Assembly (NCBI GenBank): GCA_021307315.1
Contig: JAJSPD010000022.1
Span: forward strand, 186,001 to 250,000
DNA: 64,000 bases
From: Bisporella sp. PMI_857
Taxonomy: Eukaryota > Ascomycota > Leotiomycetes > Helotiales > Helotiaceae
Direction: 5' to 3'
Shown here one piece after another: positions 43,201 through 55,119 of the stretch (its first letter is position 1; each line of letters begins with the position of its first letter). The notes below the pieces were generated by a model, which was given only the letters and a program-made list of their open reading frames with translations, did not search any database and was not told the origin of the DNA. A program made the translations under genes and the position numbers.

Positions 43201-43645
43201 AAGCCAGTCTGTCGATATCCGCAAAAAGGATGACATCCCGCCTGCGGACCATATCGAGTACAAATATGCCCCGGTACCTATCGACATTATCCCGCCTGTT
43301 GGTGAGAACCAGCTTATGCACTTCTTTCATCATCCTGAGCATGCCGAAGATGAGCCTGCTTGCCTCGATCGCTTTCCGAAGAAGCTGAGAGAGCGGTTCG
43401 CTGTCTGCAACGGCAAAGCCACGGGAACCGGGTGGGGACTCCATCTTGTTGAAGGATGGGATTCGAAGAAGACGTGGATTATGTGTTTTGTTTTGTTTGG
43501 GCTGGGAAGCTCTTTGTGGGGGATACTGTGGACCGTGTTTAAGAAGAGCGCACAGGATGCTTTCGCGATTTCCGGATTTACGATTGCTGTTGCCCTATTG
43601 ACAATTGGCTTTACGCAAGCAATGACTGAAAACATAAATGTATAA
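40207..43645 (+). pseudogene. RGS-like / two-TM fungal protein interrupted by one in-frame TGA
   Basis: Two exons, 40207-42660 and 42716-43645; the 55-bp intron is GTAAGC...TTTATAG and joining restores VRWKCKCGQLLYDDFEEM. The combined length would be 1127 aa. The only interruption is TGA at 42610-42612 between ARMLW and WEPTISDGKRRVRWKC, in the same frame. The N-terminal ~170 aa resemble a fungal RGS domain (PTLQEILGN, PWTLSAFMAFLSQNHCLKTL, NYELMGKSVLVPFINSVAPV), normally a GTPase activator for G-alpha. The middle has AAERLIEVLLGDSILRKLYQ and a Ser-rich linker. The C-terminal part (YLLLCYREGIYATKLLQLPI, HIEYKYAPVPIDIIPPVGEN, GTGWGLHLVEGWDSKKTW) ends in two TM segments. It may be a recently inactivated gene, a TGA read through, or two genes; upstream of the TGA 801 aa could still be made. 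Confidence 0.65.
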
Positions 43646-43909
43646 TGTAGGCACCTAGCGCCGCTAAGTGGGCTACGAATATAGTTCGCGCCAAGCTAGA
43701 TGGGATATATAAGCCAAATAGAATGTACAAACCAGTTATTGCTTGCAAACCAGATGGTGCATACAAACTAAATAGCGTATCCGGTAGCCGATTGGTTAGG
43801 ATAGGGTTGGCTCAGGCGCCTTCTCAGTTAAAAGCCTTGAACCCAGAATAGAAGAATCAAGGAACCATGATCACACCCGCAAGAGCGTAGTCAATAGCCA
43901 CTACGACTT
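43646..43909. other. Non-coding
   Basis: A word similar to 'TACAAACCAAATAG..GTA' recurs three times at about 43712-43785. No gene. Confidence 0.35.
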
Positions 43910-44115
43910 TCGCCACGTGATAGGTATCCAACATGAATTTACCTTTCTGATTGGCCGCTTGCTATTTCTATTAGCGACCCGAAGCAGCCAACGCCCTGCC
44001 CTGGAAACGAGGCTCTTGCGCAACAAAGAGCCGAAAGTTGGGGCTGGATTTAGAACGAGAGATATTCGGGATATGTTGAGGAAAACGGCGCCGGGGCTTT
44101 TTAGTTAAAATATAG
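43910..44115 (+). repeat. Dispersed repeat, family C copy 2
   Basis: Homologous to 12455-12700 in the same orientation. A short frame through it ends FRTRDIRDMLRKTAPGLFS, suggesting it was once the 3' end of a transposon ORF. Confidence 0.5.
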
Positions 44116-44136
44116 GCTTTCAAACAGCCTGACTAT

Positions 44137-44315
44137 TGTCACGGCGCGCGCTGTGCATCTACGGATACAGGGGGCAGCGGTGGTATAATGCAAGAATTTA
44201 AAGCTGAAGAAGGAAAAGGTGCCCGTGGAGAGCAGGCTATATGTATACACGAGGGGCTCTGAAAGCTCAGCTGATATATGCCACGTGTGCTCCAGAGGAG
44301 GGACATAACAAAGAG
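44137..44315 (-). mobile_element. MITE-like element, family B copy 2
   Basis: Starts TGTCACGGCGCGCGCTGTG and ATCTACGGATAC, then GGGCAGCGGTGGTATAATGC. This is the reverse complement of the right half of the copy ending at 13070. The right edge is unclear. Confidence 0.45.
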
Positions 44316-44685
44316 CTTATGACAGCTGTTTGTTAGGTGCTTCATTTACGAAAATACTAAATTAAGGAGGAAAAGTAGAGCTCGAGAGCTGTGGCTAAGT
44401 CAGGTTCCCGGGCCATGGGCCACTAGTCCCAATTATGGAACACACGCAACTGGTAACGTGCTAATCGCGACAGTAGAGTCTGAAATCGGCTTCATTCGGA
44501 AGACTCAATGCCTTCGTACTTCTTAGCTTGCTAAGAGAAGAAGGGGCTAAAAAAAGCTTCCGACAAACTTTTTTGGGCCAAAATTTTGGCCCTAGTCCTA
44601 ATGAAGCTACCCAAAATTTTACAGAACGTGAGTATATCTCATACTTTGCTCTCGTGATCTTACTATTCCTGATTCGTCCTCTGGT

Positions 44686-47600
44686 ATGAAAATGACGTCT
44701 CGTCCTCCACCACTCCTTACGCCTCTTATGTCTCAAGCATCTAACTCCCCAAGGCTGCCTAGTCCAGATAGTGCTGAGTGGCACCTTGCAAATGAGCAGA
44801 GGTTAATTGCAATTAAACTTCAGAGGGGAAAGGTTCTGGAACTAGAGCAGACGCAGCAGATTGCAAATCAACAGAGGGTAGAACAAGAACTCCAAAGAGG
44901 AAAGGGTGACGTGTTAAATTATAAGGAGGAGATTCGAGAGCTAGACCGTCAAGCACGCCAGCGTTGGCTTGATGATACTGCTCGGCGACAAACAGAGAAG
45001 CTAGCAGCGGTTGATAAACTCCGAAGGCAAAAATTGGAGAAGCAAGACCTGAGGGAAAAGATTCGAGCGCGAGACCGACAGCGTAAGCTTGATGAAGATG
45101 CTGCTAGGCGCGCTGAGGTGCGAAGAGGAAAAGAACAACAAGAAGCTGAGCGTGGAGAGAGGTCGAGACTTAATAGTCTTGCCCTTGTTCTGCAGACAGA
45201 AGAAACCTGGCGTTTACGAGATGAAGCACGTACTACGAAGCAGCTTGGGCAAAAAGCATTACGAGACGAAGCTGGTATGAAAGCTAGAGGCCAATTTAAG
45301 CGCCCAGCGAGTACTCAGGAGGCTATTGACCCTAGTCCCAAGAAGACGCTAGGGCGATTCGACGGCAGACGATCAAGGTATGTTGGCCAGGTCTGGATCT
45401 AGGAATCCTGATCATGATTCCTTTCTAGGACGAGAAATCCTCGACGATTAAACCTCGACTTTAATGACGAGATCCCGTCTTTTCTACGACTAGAGTTTGA
45501 ATATATGGGGGACGTTTCGTCGGCTTTCCCGGAGGATATTACGTCAACTATCAAGATGTCATGTATGAGAGCTTATCAAAGGGCTATGGCGCACGCCTCT
45601 AGACGACTACCTTGTGGGATCTGTGGGGGGTTGTTCCAAGAGGATCATACCCTTTCTGTTTCTCTCCAAGATGAGAATCTACTACACTACCTACAAGTTA
45701 CTCAAACTAGTCCGGATTCCTGCGCAGTTACTGACAATCAACTGTCTGTTTGTCTGACTTGCAATTCTTGTATCGCCAATAAGAATATCCCGCCGTTGTC
45801 TGCTGGGAACTTTGTGAACCGATTGTTCTGTCAAGATTATCCCGCTGCCCTTCGAGACCTCAATACTGTCGAAGAACGGTTTATTGCTCGTGCTCATGTT
45901 ATTGGTGCTTTCCTAAAGCTTACCTCTGGTGCTCAGAAGGGTACCAGTTACAGGGGGGCGCGCGGTCATTATGTTGCTGTAAAGCAGGACCCGAGCAACA
46001 TCCTTTCAATCCTGCCTACGAAGAGACTACAAGATCACACTACTATTACAGTGAGCTGGGAAAAGGAGACTCCGCCGTCAGAAGAGAACCTGGCTCGCTT
46101 CTGCTCAGTCAATAAGAATAAGGTTTTACAGGCCTTGTTGTGGCTCTGCGCCCATAACCCTGTATATGCGTCAGTGACGATCGACTATGAGCTGTTAGAT
46201 TCCTGGCCTCAAGACCACATCCCGCAAGAGATTCGAGATGCATTCCTTGCTTTGCAGACCAATACGACTTCTGGAGTTCAAGATGAGCGGGAAGGTTACG
46301 CAACTTCTCTACAAGACGGCTTGTTTGAGAATGAGCTTGATACAGAGGTAGAAAATCCTGAGCCAGGCACAATTGTTACCCGGTCGTTCTTTTCCGACTT
46401 CCATGGCCAGGATCCACAGGCCACTACCGCCCTGCTAGCAAGTCTTCAAGCTGTTCTGGAGAGTAAGGATTCTGACGGTGTACACGGCATGTTTAAACTC
46501 CCTTCCGCTTATAATTGAGTCCTTTACTAACAGGTACTGCTATATAAGAGATAAACTCGGTTCCTCGCAGGAGAGACAGTACAAGCCCTAGTACAGAGCC
46601 TCCTCTTGATCCGGTCAACCCACACATCTCTTACAAGAGTGTTCCAGCACTACCACTCCTCGACTCCTTTACTGATCCTGCATACTTTACTGGTGCATTC
46701 CCAACCCTGTTTCCGTACGGTGTTGGGGGCCATCTGGGTGACATACATGGGAATCGACCTCAAAAAGTATCACTTCAAGAATTTGCTAAATACGCAATGC
46801 TACATCATTCTCACTTGTGTGTAATACCCTTTCAAAGTTATACATCATAACTAATATCCTAGATTTTCCCAACACCATAACTTCATGTTCTATCTTTACG
46901 ATCTAATCCTTATTCGACAAGCATGTCTCGGAAACTACCTCCAGGTCAAAAAGGGTTACTGGGCGACCGCTACCGCAGATCTTGCAACACTGACAGGCGA
47001 TGAGCTACATGCTGCTGCTACTCAATTTCAAAGCAAGACCAAGATCTCGAACCCAGTGATTCATACCTTAATTAACAACATGAGGATTATTTCGTCCTTT
47101 AATCCAGAGTCCTATGGGGAAAAGATTAGACTCCGGAATCTTATTTTCGGAAAGATTGGACGTTTGGGAATTCCACTTATTTGGTTTACCCTTAATCCTC
47201 ACGACATAGGGAATATCTTTGTAGTAAAGTTAGCTGGGGAAGATATTATGCTCGACAACACAGGGGTTAAGTCGCGCTTGCTTAAGTTAACATTGAAGAA
47301 CCCAAGTCTAGTGGCTCAGTACTTCCATACTATTATTACTGCCTTCTTCGACTGCTTCTTCAAGTGTCTTTCTAGAGAAGCAGGTATCTTCGGCACTATC
47401 TCTTCCTACTTTGGAGTAGTGGAGTCAACGACACGGATGATGTTACACCTACACGGATTTGCCTGGCTTTCTGGGAACTTCGGTGCTGCAAACCTATCCC
47501 AGAGGCTAATTTCTGACAGCCAATTTAGGGATCGACTCATTACCTACATAGAGTCAATAATTAAGGAGACGGTTGATCTTACACTCGGTCAGCAGTTTGC

Positions 47601-50600
47601 TGCAGCCGAACCTCCTGGCTCAGCTACCTTTAGCATGCCACACGATATGACTCCTGAGGAGTTTGAGGATAAGCTTAACATTGACTCTAACAATGTTGCT
47701 GCTAAGGTCCAAATGCATGTCCACTCTCATACATGTACTAAATATCAAAGGAAGGACATGAAAGCTCGTCTCGAAACCCAGCAACGAGAGAATAAGCAAC
47801 GGCTTACAGGCAATATCCAGCCAACATCAATAGTTCAGGAGCCCAAACCGCAAAGGGCTCTTCTTCAGATCTGTCGATTCTTGTTTCCGAAACCACTAGT
47901 CCCGGAGTCTATTGTGACATCCGAAGGTTTTATTCGAATGCAAAGGAATCATCAGTTTGTGAACAAGTACAATCCTGTTATCTCTTCTACGATTAGATGC
48001 AACCACGATGTCAATTTTACGCCCTCATCGCCCAAGGTCCTTGCAGCTGTCTACTATATGACCAATTATGTTACAAAGTCTCAAACGGATCGTGGCCAAC
48101 TTGTACTTGCCGCTGCTGTTCTAAAGAAAGCTCAAGAGGTCGCTGAAGCTGAAGCAGCTGCGGACGTTGGGCTACCAGTCCCTAAACCTCTAGATATGGC
48201 CAAGTTTGCGTTGAAGGCGTATCACAGGTTTACAAGGGATACAGAGGTTGGAGCTCCTGCAGTGGCCCATTTCCTCCTTAACCAACCGTCGTTCTATGTG
48301 CCACAAGGGGGCCGGTCTGTCACTATTAACTTTTACTGGGTGAAAGGTGCTTTCCGGACTGCGCTTGCTGCATTGCTAGACGATGTTGCACCGGATATTG
48401 CTGCAATGGAGGCAGAACAGTATACTCAGTTTGACTCGGAAAGCCGCCGTCCCTCTTTATATGAGAACTACAGAAAACGGGGTCAGAAGCTAGCGGGTCT
48501 TTGTTTCTACGAGTACGCTTCTCAAATCTTCGTACAGACTTTTGCGGCTGCTGCAGGGCGTGGCATGTGCTTTCTGTTCGAAAATACACACCCGCTGCAT
48601 ACAACGCATGTGCAAGTCTCGGTCAGTTCAAGAGAAAGTCTAGCGACGCCTTCTTTATGTGGGAGCTTTACACGATTCCCGGATACCGAAAATAGTGTTC
48701 TTTCCAGTACGTCTAGGACTCAGGATGAGATTGACGAGACTTTACTTGGCTTATTCTACCCTTGGAATAGACTCCCTTTGGATTTTCCACAAGACCAACT
48801 TCGGGATCTTAGAGCCTCTGAACATAAGAACACTTACATCTGGAACCTAGTTGTCAAATCTCTGCCCCCATATCTGGTACATCTATCTCAGAATGTTCTG
48901 CTCTTACAACGAAGTAAAGAAGCTGCTGATAAAGATCGGAAGGAGCGAGGAATCGAGTTCAACGACTACCTAGAAACTACAGATTGCAACGCTTACAACG
49001 ACGAGGAAGAGGTTAACATCGATCTCGATTTTGCTACACTCCTTCCTACACAACACCATCTACTCCAGGCAGCCCTCGATGTCCGTGGTGATGTGAACCA
49101 TGGCACTAATAAGCTACGGGTCTTGCTAAATCCATTAAACACTAGCACACATTTTTGTGATAGTGCAATGGTTAAGACGTGGGGCAAAGAACTTCAGCCA
49201 TCTTCAGGACTTGAAGCTGAAGCCTGTAATAGCGTACCATCACTTTCTACCACTGATAAATCGACCTCCCTGGTCCCCTCTCTCGACCTCTTACCTCTTT
49301 CTACAGCCTCAATACCTATGTTACGAGCTATGTTTTACGCTACTCCTACTACCGACTCTGTGATGTCCCTAATCAGAAGCCAGTACCGGCTTAATAGTAA
49401 GCAGACGCTTGTCACCCGAGCTTTATTCGACCGGATTCTACATCCTATTCCGATCAATACTGCCAAAGATCAATTCCTGCTTTACCTTGGGGGTGTTGGC
49501 GGCGTCGGAAAGACTTACTTGATTAAAGCCTTTCTTTTTGGCCTCTCTATTATGGAGAGACAAGAAGACGTTCTCTTAACAGCTTCAACCGGGGTTGCGG
49601 CTGCGAACATTGGTGGCTCAACTTACCACTCTGCTCTTGCTTTATATGGCAACCAACCTGTACGCCCAGCGACAAAATTGAGGCTTGCTCACAAAAAGAT
49701 CTTTATCGCCGATGAAATCAGTATGGTCGGCCTTGAGGGCCTTGTTCAATTGGACGACCGCTGCAATGCTATATGGGATCTAAACAGAGAGGGCTCAACT
49801 GTCTTTGGCGGCCTTCCTATCATTATCTTCTTAGGGGACTTTAATCAATTCACTCCTGTTGGTGGGCATGCGATCTGGAGGCAGGATATATTTTATAATC
49901 AGGTGCTTCAAGCTGGAAAGTCTATTTGGAACCAATTTAACAAGGTAGTTCTTCTCACAGAACAGATGCGCCAAGCGGAAGACCTTCCATTTCAAGCTAT
50001 GTTAGAGAGAGCACGCTCTGCAACATTAACAGAAGAAGATGTAGCTATCTTGAATTCTCAGACAGTAGCTGCAAGAGTAGCGAGAGGAGAGGACCCACCA
50101 GATCGAGCTGTAATCCGAGTCAATCAACTTCGCGAAGACGTAAACCTCACCCAACTCGAAATCTTCGCTACAAAAAATGCACAAAAAATCTATCTCTTCC
50201 CTGCTCGACACGATACGCCAAATATAGCTACTGCTGATCATGCTCTTCTTATTAGGATGATGTTCCGAGTAGGAGAAGTAGGCAAACTCAAGGGTCCTGG
50301 GTTCCTTGCGTTTACTAAAGGGATGCCTGTTATGCTTTTGCACAATACAAGGACGAGCTCAGGTTTGGTTAATGGTATGAACGCAACTGCTGAGAGAGCG
50401 ATCTTAGATACAGACGTCCAAGGTGCGTCTCCACTTCCTTTTAGATGTCATGTGTTAACCTTTCAAAGCTACCTGGATAGAGCTCGACGACCTATATGTC
50501 TTATGTACTTCCCCGCTTCTAAGCCTCCTCGTACGGCCTACGCACGAGCACAATCTCTCATTCTCTAACCTGCCTGAGACGCTCGTTCCGATCCTACCAA

Positions 50601-50944
50601 TCGAAATGACTGGAGAAATCGCTGAAATGTCAGACCTTCCATTCCGTCGGCACCAAGTTCCATTAACCCTTGGATTTGCCATTACAGACTACAAGTGTCA
50701 AGGCTCTACATTTGTCAACCTCATTGTCGATTTGAAATTTCCTGCTCAGCGGGGTCTTAGTGAACACAAAAAATGGACCTCTATCAACGTCCAGCTGGGG
50801 AGGTTAAGGTCGCTCTCTGGTGTCTGGTTACGAGAACCAATTACGCTTGCTGATGTCCAAGCTTCTCCTCACAAAGACCTTCAAATTGAGATCTTGCGTC
50901 TAGAGGATATCGAACGAAACACTATGCGGTCGTGGACTGTTTAA
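44686..50944 (+). CDS. Helitron Rep-helicase, 2009 aa
   Basis: Five exons: 44686-45377, 45429-46462, 46549-46816, 46863-50422 and 50469-50944 (6030 nt). N-terminal residues 40-230 form a charged coiled coil. Next are a Cys-containing region (CGICGGLF, CLTCNSCIANK) and a DUF6570-like segment (ARAHVIGAFLKLTSGAQKG). A Helitron-like N domain follows: GAFPTLFPYGVGGHLGDIHG, SFNPESYGEKIRLRNLIFGK, IPLIWFTLNPHDIGN. The Rep HUH nuclease motif is MMLHLHGFAWL (His860, His862), with catalytic-tyrosine motif YYMTNYVTKS (about 1062-1067). The C-terminal PIF1 helicase has Walker A GGVGGVGKT (about 1540-1550), TASTGVAAANIGGSTYHSAL, IFIADEISMVG, IIIFLGDFNQFTPVGG, LLTEQMRQ and VPLTLGFAITDYKCQGSTF. It would nick, unwind and replicate the element by a rolling-circle process. 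Intron 2 (46463-46548) is the least certain. Confidence 0.88.
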
Positions 50945-51207
50945 TATCGCGTACGTCCTCCTTAGACTAAGGGTCACATGTTACTTGACATCACATGAAG
51001 CCTGGGAAAAGCAAACACCGAAGAAGCAAGCACAGAAAGAGGGGTAATGAGGGCTTCACTCTTTTAGCGATTCTATCCTGCTTCCTTTCGTCCTTTATTC
51101 TTGAATCCTTTTCTATTGCAGCATTCAACAAGATTCTCAAATTTATCTTAAGTCTTTTCCACGTCTCCTTAAACCGTCACGGTCATAATAACTTATTCTC
51201 TTCCGCG

Positions 51208-52147
51208 ATGCCTATAGTTACCCGCGATAAACGGGGGAAGAGAGCTAGAGAAAGCTCCGACGAAGTTGAAGACCATGACATACAACTAGGACGAGAGACT
51301 GGCTTCGCAGACTTGGTGCGTTATTAATTGGAGACCGTGATGCCTTGTACTAAAACGGCTGCAGTTAACCTCATCTGTTACGGCAACAACAACAAACCAG
51401 ACGCTGGGCCTTAGCCCTTTAAGCACACCTTCACCTCAGGGTCCTTCCACATCCCACAAAGAACAGAAGCGGCTATCTACTCCTCCTCCTCGATCAACCC
51501 TAATTGGGGTTCCGAACATTAAATACTTCCGCGACCAGGAGATATTTGTAGAGAACCTTGCAGATCTTGTCCCACCACTTAGTTGGGACCTCATCCCAGG
51601 GTCGACTATGAAATGGCTCTCATACAATGACCCTCAGGAAGAATACGATGATGAGAACCCATTCGTAAAGTATGGGATGATTCTTATAGGCGAACTTGGT
51701 ACTTTTCTCAGCTTGAAAGCTGCAGAGAATCGTTTCAGCCCGGAAAAACCTGAGTTCTCTATACAGCTAGTGGTTGAAGACTCGACACTAGATGTCTTGA
51801 AGGATCTACTGTTACGTCGCGGAGAAGGCTATACTATTACCAATCCTTTAAGAATTAAGGTCCCTGAGTCAGAGCTTTTGTCAAACTCTTTCGATAGCGG
51901 CGACCAATTTCCTGATGGGTTTGACGGTACTTCTACTACCGATACCGACGACGGACCAAAATTAGCGGCTTCTGCTTTTACTGCAGGTGATAAAGTGGCA
52001 GTTCAGGCGTGGTTTGGAAGTTATAATTTCAACAACAGATCTGGACCGATGTTCAGATTGCTGAAACTGTGGAGGCTACAACCAAGTGTTTCTGGATCAC
52101 CGAAGCAAGGCAGGGACCCAATCACTCCACGTAAGAGAAGGGGGTGA
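51208..52147 (+). CDS. Helitron ORF2, probable OB-fold ssDNA-binding protein
   Basis: Two exons, 51208-51315 and 51365-52147 (296 aa); the 49-bp intron is GTGCGT...GCTGCAG and the join reads GFADLLTSSVTATTTNQ. The start Met is followed by a basic segment (VTRDKRGKRARESSDEVED), then a Ser/Thr/Pro-rich linker. The globular part (about 110-285) has alternating strands and ends with FTAGDKVAVQAWFGSYNF, NNRSGPMFRLLKLWRLQ. That pattern (a D.V.VQ.W...F..RSG..F.L..LW.L end) is like single-stranded-DNA-binding OB folds; plant and animal Helitrons often carry RPA-like genes. The assignment is inference from pattern, not a confirmed hit. It sits 264 bp after the Rep-helicase on the same strand, so it likely belongs to the element. 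Confidence 0.6.
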
Positions 52148-52370
52148 TTCGAACAGTCATGTGACAGATATGTGCAACGACGTCTCGCTGTACTCTTACA
52201 TGCTACCCTAGGAGGCACACTTGCCTAGACTCTGAGTCTTTTATCTCTCGACGGTCAATCTTGTAACTAATTATATATATGAACGTACATATCTTGATCA
52301 CGTGGTTTTGACCTTTGAATACCTCGATATTTTTGGCATTTTTTTTTAAAAAAAACCCCCCCTTTATAGT

Positions 52371-52399
52371 ACGAAGGCTTCGTGCGAGCCGCAGGCTAG
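52371..52399 (+). other. Candidate Helitron 3' terminal hairpin
   Basis: ACGAAGGCTTCGT (stem ACGAA/TTCGT) is followed by AGCCGCAGGCT and ends in CTAG, matching the CTRR rule for Helitron ends. The base after CTAG is C rather than the usual T, which weakens the call. A run of T8, A9, C7 lies just upstream (52339-52362). Confidence 0.3.
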
Positions 52400-52651
52400 C
52401 ACTCTCGTGATTGAAGTTTTGGAGACCCATATTTATAAGCGCTAACTTTTTATAGTTAGCCTATTTCCTGACTTATATTCGCTTAACTCCCTATTCCATA
52501 TATCATGTGGGATTTTGCCTAAAATTAACTAATATCACTAGAGGTTCCTAATTAAGGGCTCAAATACTAACAGCGGGTGCCTGTTTGCTTAACGCGTATT
52601 TATACAGTATTAATATTATACCATCCTATACGCTCAAAAAGTCTATCTAAT

Positions 52652-54929
52652 CTACCCATCTTTAGTACTTTGGACTGACAATATAGCACCCTCTTGCTCA
52701 GCCTTCCATGTATATAAAGCTGTGCAGGATGATATAGTATGTGGATGATTAAGCCCCAAGACACGTTTCCGTGATTGTACACATTCTTCCATAAGTTTTA
52801 CAGCTTCAATTTCTCGGCCGGTTCCTTTCCACGTAAATGCCAGATTGTTCATGCTGGTCAGCGTGTCTGGGTGGTCCGCGCCGAGTTTCTTTTTGCTTGT
52901 TTCTATCACTTGCACCTCTAGCTTTTCAGCAGCGTCCCACCGGCCTTGATTCCGGTACGTCGATGCTAAGTTGGCCATGCTGGTCAGCGTGTCAGGATGG
53001 TCTGCGCCGAGTTTCTTCTTGCGAGTTTCCATCACTTGCACAAACAGCTTTTCAGCAGCGTCCCACCGGCCTTGATGTCGATACGTCGACGCTAAATTAG
53101 CCATGCTGGTCAGCGTGTTAGGATGGTCCGCGCCGAGTTTCTTCTTGCGAGTTTCTATTACTTGCACAAACAGCATTTCAGCAGCGTCCCACAAGCCATT
53201 AAGCTTATATGCCAAGCCCACCATTACCATACTATCCAGCGTATCGTCGTGCTTATGGCCGAAAATCTTCTTTCGAACTTTCATTACCTGAACCGCCATC
53301 TTCTCCGCCTCCACCCCTTTCCCTATTCTCCAGGCGTACCATGCGGCTTTGTAAAGTATTGAGGCCCAGTCTGTTAACGAATCTCGCTCGTCCGGCTGCT
53401 GTGCTACTGCCGATTGCGCGTGCGGGAAAAGCATCTGACATTTCGCCCAATTCTCATACTCTCCTGTTGGAAACTCTGCGTAAAGACTCTTGACAAATTG
53501 CTGTTTCCACTTTTCTTGCTGCTTGTGAGCTTTAAGCCATTCTCGCGTAGCTAGCTGTACTAGTCCGTGCATTTCGAAGGTTGTACCGTCCATATTGACA
53601 AAGATGAACGAGTAATTTCGTAGGGCCAAGATATCGTCTTCAAACCCATCACTCACACTAGACTGTGATGTTTTATCCTCATTGTCATCACTATAATTAG
53701 CATCGTTGTTCAAAAAACTATTGTGCTCGTTTTTTTCCTGGTCTTGCCACGAGTTTCTCCGCTCGCTTCGATTTCGAAGTAGAGTCTCGGGAATTCCTTG
53801 CCGGTCAAAAAAGCTCATGAGTGACAACAAATCAGCGGCTGATGGCCTTATTTCACGAATATGATCGAATGATATTTGCCATGTAATAATAATAGAGTTC
53901 TTTGCCTCCCGATCTCGACGAAGCTGTTCGCTCTGGTAATTAAGGAGACTAGATTTTTTGTAATCACTTTTCCGAAAGTCCTCCAGATATCTTCGCACGG
54001 AATAGCGCGGCACCCTTTGGGAGATGTATCTAGCAGCCTGAGCGATAGCAAGAGGCATAAATTCAAGGGCTGCGACGAGCTCCGAAGTGTCACCGCTGTT
54101 GTCATGCTTTCCTAGCTTGTTCTCGAATAGTGCCAGCGCATCTGCCCTGCCCATCGGTTCAACTGTGATAATATTACGCTTATCAACCAGCTTTAGCGCG
54201 GCGCTTTCGCTTCGTGTTGTTATAAGAATCGATCCATTCAGGCACTGCGGAATATATTCCACCAGCGGTCGCGAGTTCCCACTCCTTATGCCGTTTGTTT
54301 GGCCATCCTGGCCGGCGCTTTGATCCTCCACGAGGAAGCCAGCATCATCCACATTGTCTAGTATAAGAACCCACTCTTTCCTATCATCGCACAGCCAGTC
54401 GTGTACGAGCTGGAAAATACTGGCCGTTGGATTCTGCCGCCCAAATATCTTGACACGGTCCGCAATATCTCGAAAGCTCTGCTCAAACCGGGCGGCATTG
54501 CTTGTGTGGGCCCAAAAAACCCACATTTTGGGGGATCGGCCTTTGATTTGATATGCGTATTCGATGGCGAGTTGCGATTTGCTTCACGGCAGTTAGCCAT
54601 TGTAGTAACAAAAGTGTTTGCGCCTACCCAACGCCGCCCAGGCCAACAAGCGCAGTTCGAGATCCTAAAACAGCGCATTTCTGATGGATCTGATCAAGTA
54701 TCCCTCTATGGACAAAGTCTGTGTCGCGACTGAAGGGTATGACGATTGATGGGTTCGGCGGGGTCTCTAGCCGCTCTGGAGCGGGCCGACGTTAGCGCCG
54801 TTAAGCTTGGACTTTTTGCACCTCACCAGGAGGGGTATGGTGGTGGATATTGACTGGACCGACCGAACCGCTGATGATCCCTGCCTGGAAGCCGATGTTG
54901 CCGTCGCCAAAAGATATCGCGGATGCCAT
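52652..54929 (-). CDS. Sigma-motif NB-ARC-TPR NLR-like protein
   Basis: Three exons, 54929-54827, 54775-54628 and 54581-52652 (726 aa); introns are 51 bp (GTGAGG...CTCCAG) and 46 bp (GTAGGC...GTGAAG). The N-terminal residues ISFGDGNIGFQAGIISGSVG form a sigma-type amyloid motif of the kind that templates SesA/SesB effectors. Then come IPFSRDTDFVHRGILDQI, P-loop GLGGVGKS (79-86), MWVFWAHTSNAARFEQSFRD, Walker B WVLILDNVDD (about 153-162), SILITTRSESAAL and MEPMGRADALALFENKLG-type NB-ARC features (reads VEPMGRADALALF), MPLAIAQAARYI and MHGLVQLATREWLKAH. The C-terminus carries TPRs (LGADHPDTLTSMANLASTYR units of 42 aa), at least three nearly identical. It likely oligomerises on ligand sensing and seeds death-effector amyloid; that mechanism is known for the family and inferred here. 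Confidence 0.85.
52830..53215 (-). repeat. 126-bp coding tandem repeats (TPR)
   Basis: Three near-identical 42-aa units (WDAAEKLFVQVMETRKKKLG + ADHPDTLTSMANLASTYRNQ + GR) at the 3' end of the NLR, with variation mainly at a few helix positions; a fourth, more diverged unit follows. Confidence 0.8.
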
Positions 54930-55119
54930 CGTATCTGTGTGGTTTCGCGACAGAGTATTGACAGCAGTTGAATCTGTCGATGTAGTTCGCCATTCTTCAG
55001 CCGCAGCGGCTTGTCATTATGTTACCCTCCAATCAGGTCGAACGGCGCCTCCAAAGCTTCAGCCCAAGTTTTATATCTTCGTTTTGCTCACGGCCTGGCT
55101 TCTGTCATAACAAGCACAT
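54930..55119. promoter_or_regulatory. Shared divergent promoter of NLR and sesA
   Basis: 190 bp separate the NLR start (minus) from the sesA start (plus). Head-to-head pairing of a sesA effector and its sigma-motif NLR is a known arrangement. No specific site can be named. Confidence 0.45.

Larger units (their letters stand above)
44640..52399 (+). mobile_element. Autonomous Helitron, apparently intact
   Basis: Contains a Rep-helicase gene with all key motifs (44686-50944) and a second same-strand gene (51208-52147), both open after splicing. A GC-rich hairpin and CTAG at 52371-52399 could be the 3' terminus. The 5' end (expected to begin TC) is not identified, so the left coordinate is arbitrary, just outside the first ORF. 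Confidence 0.7.
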
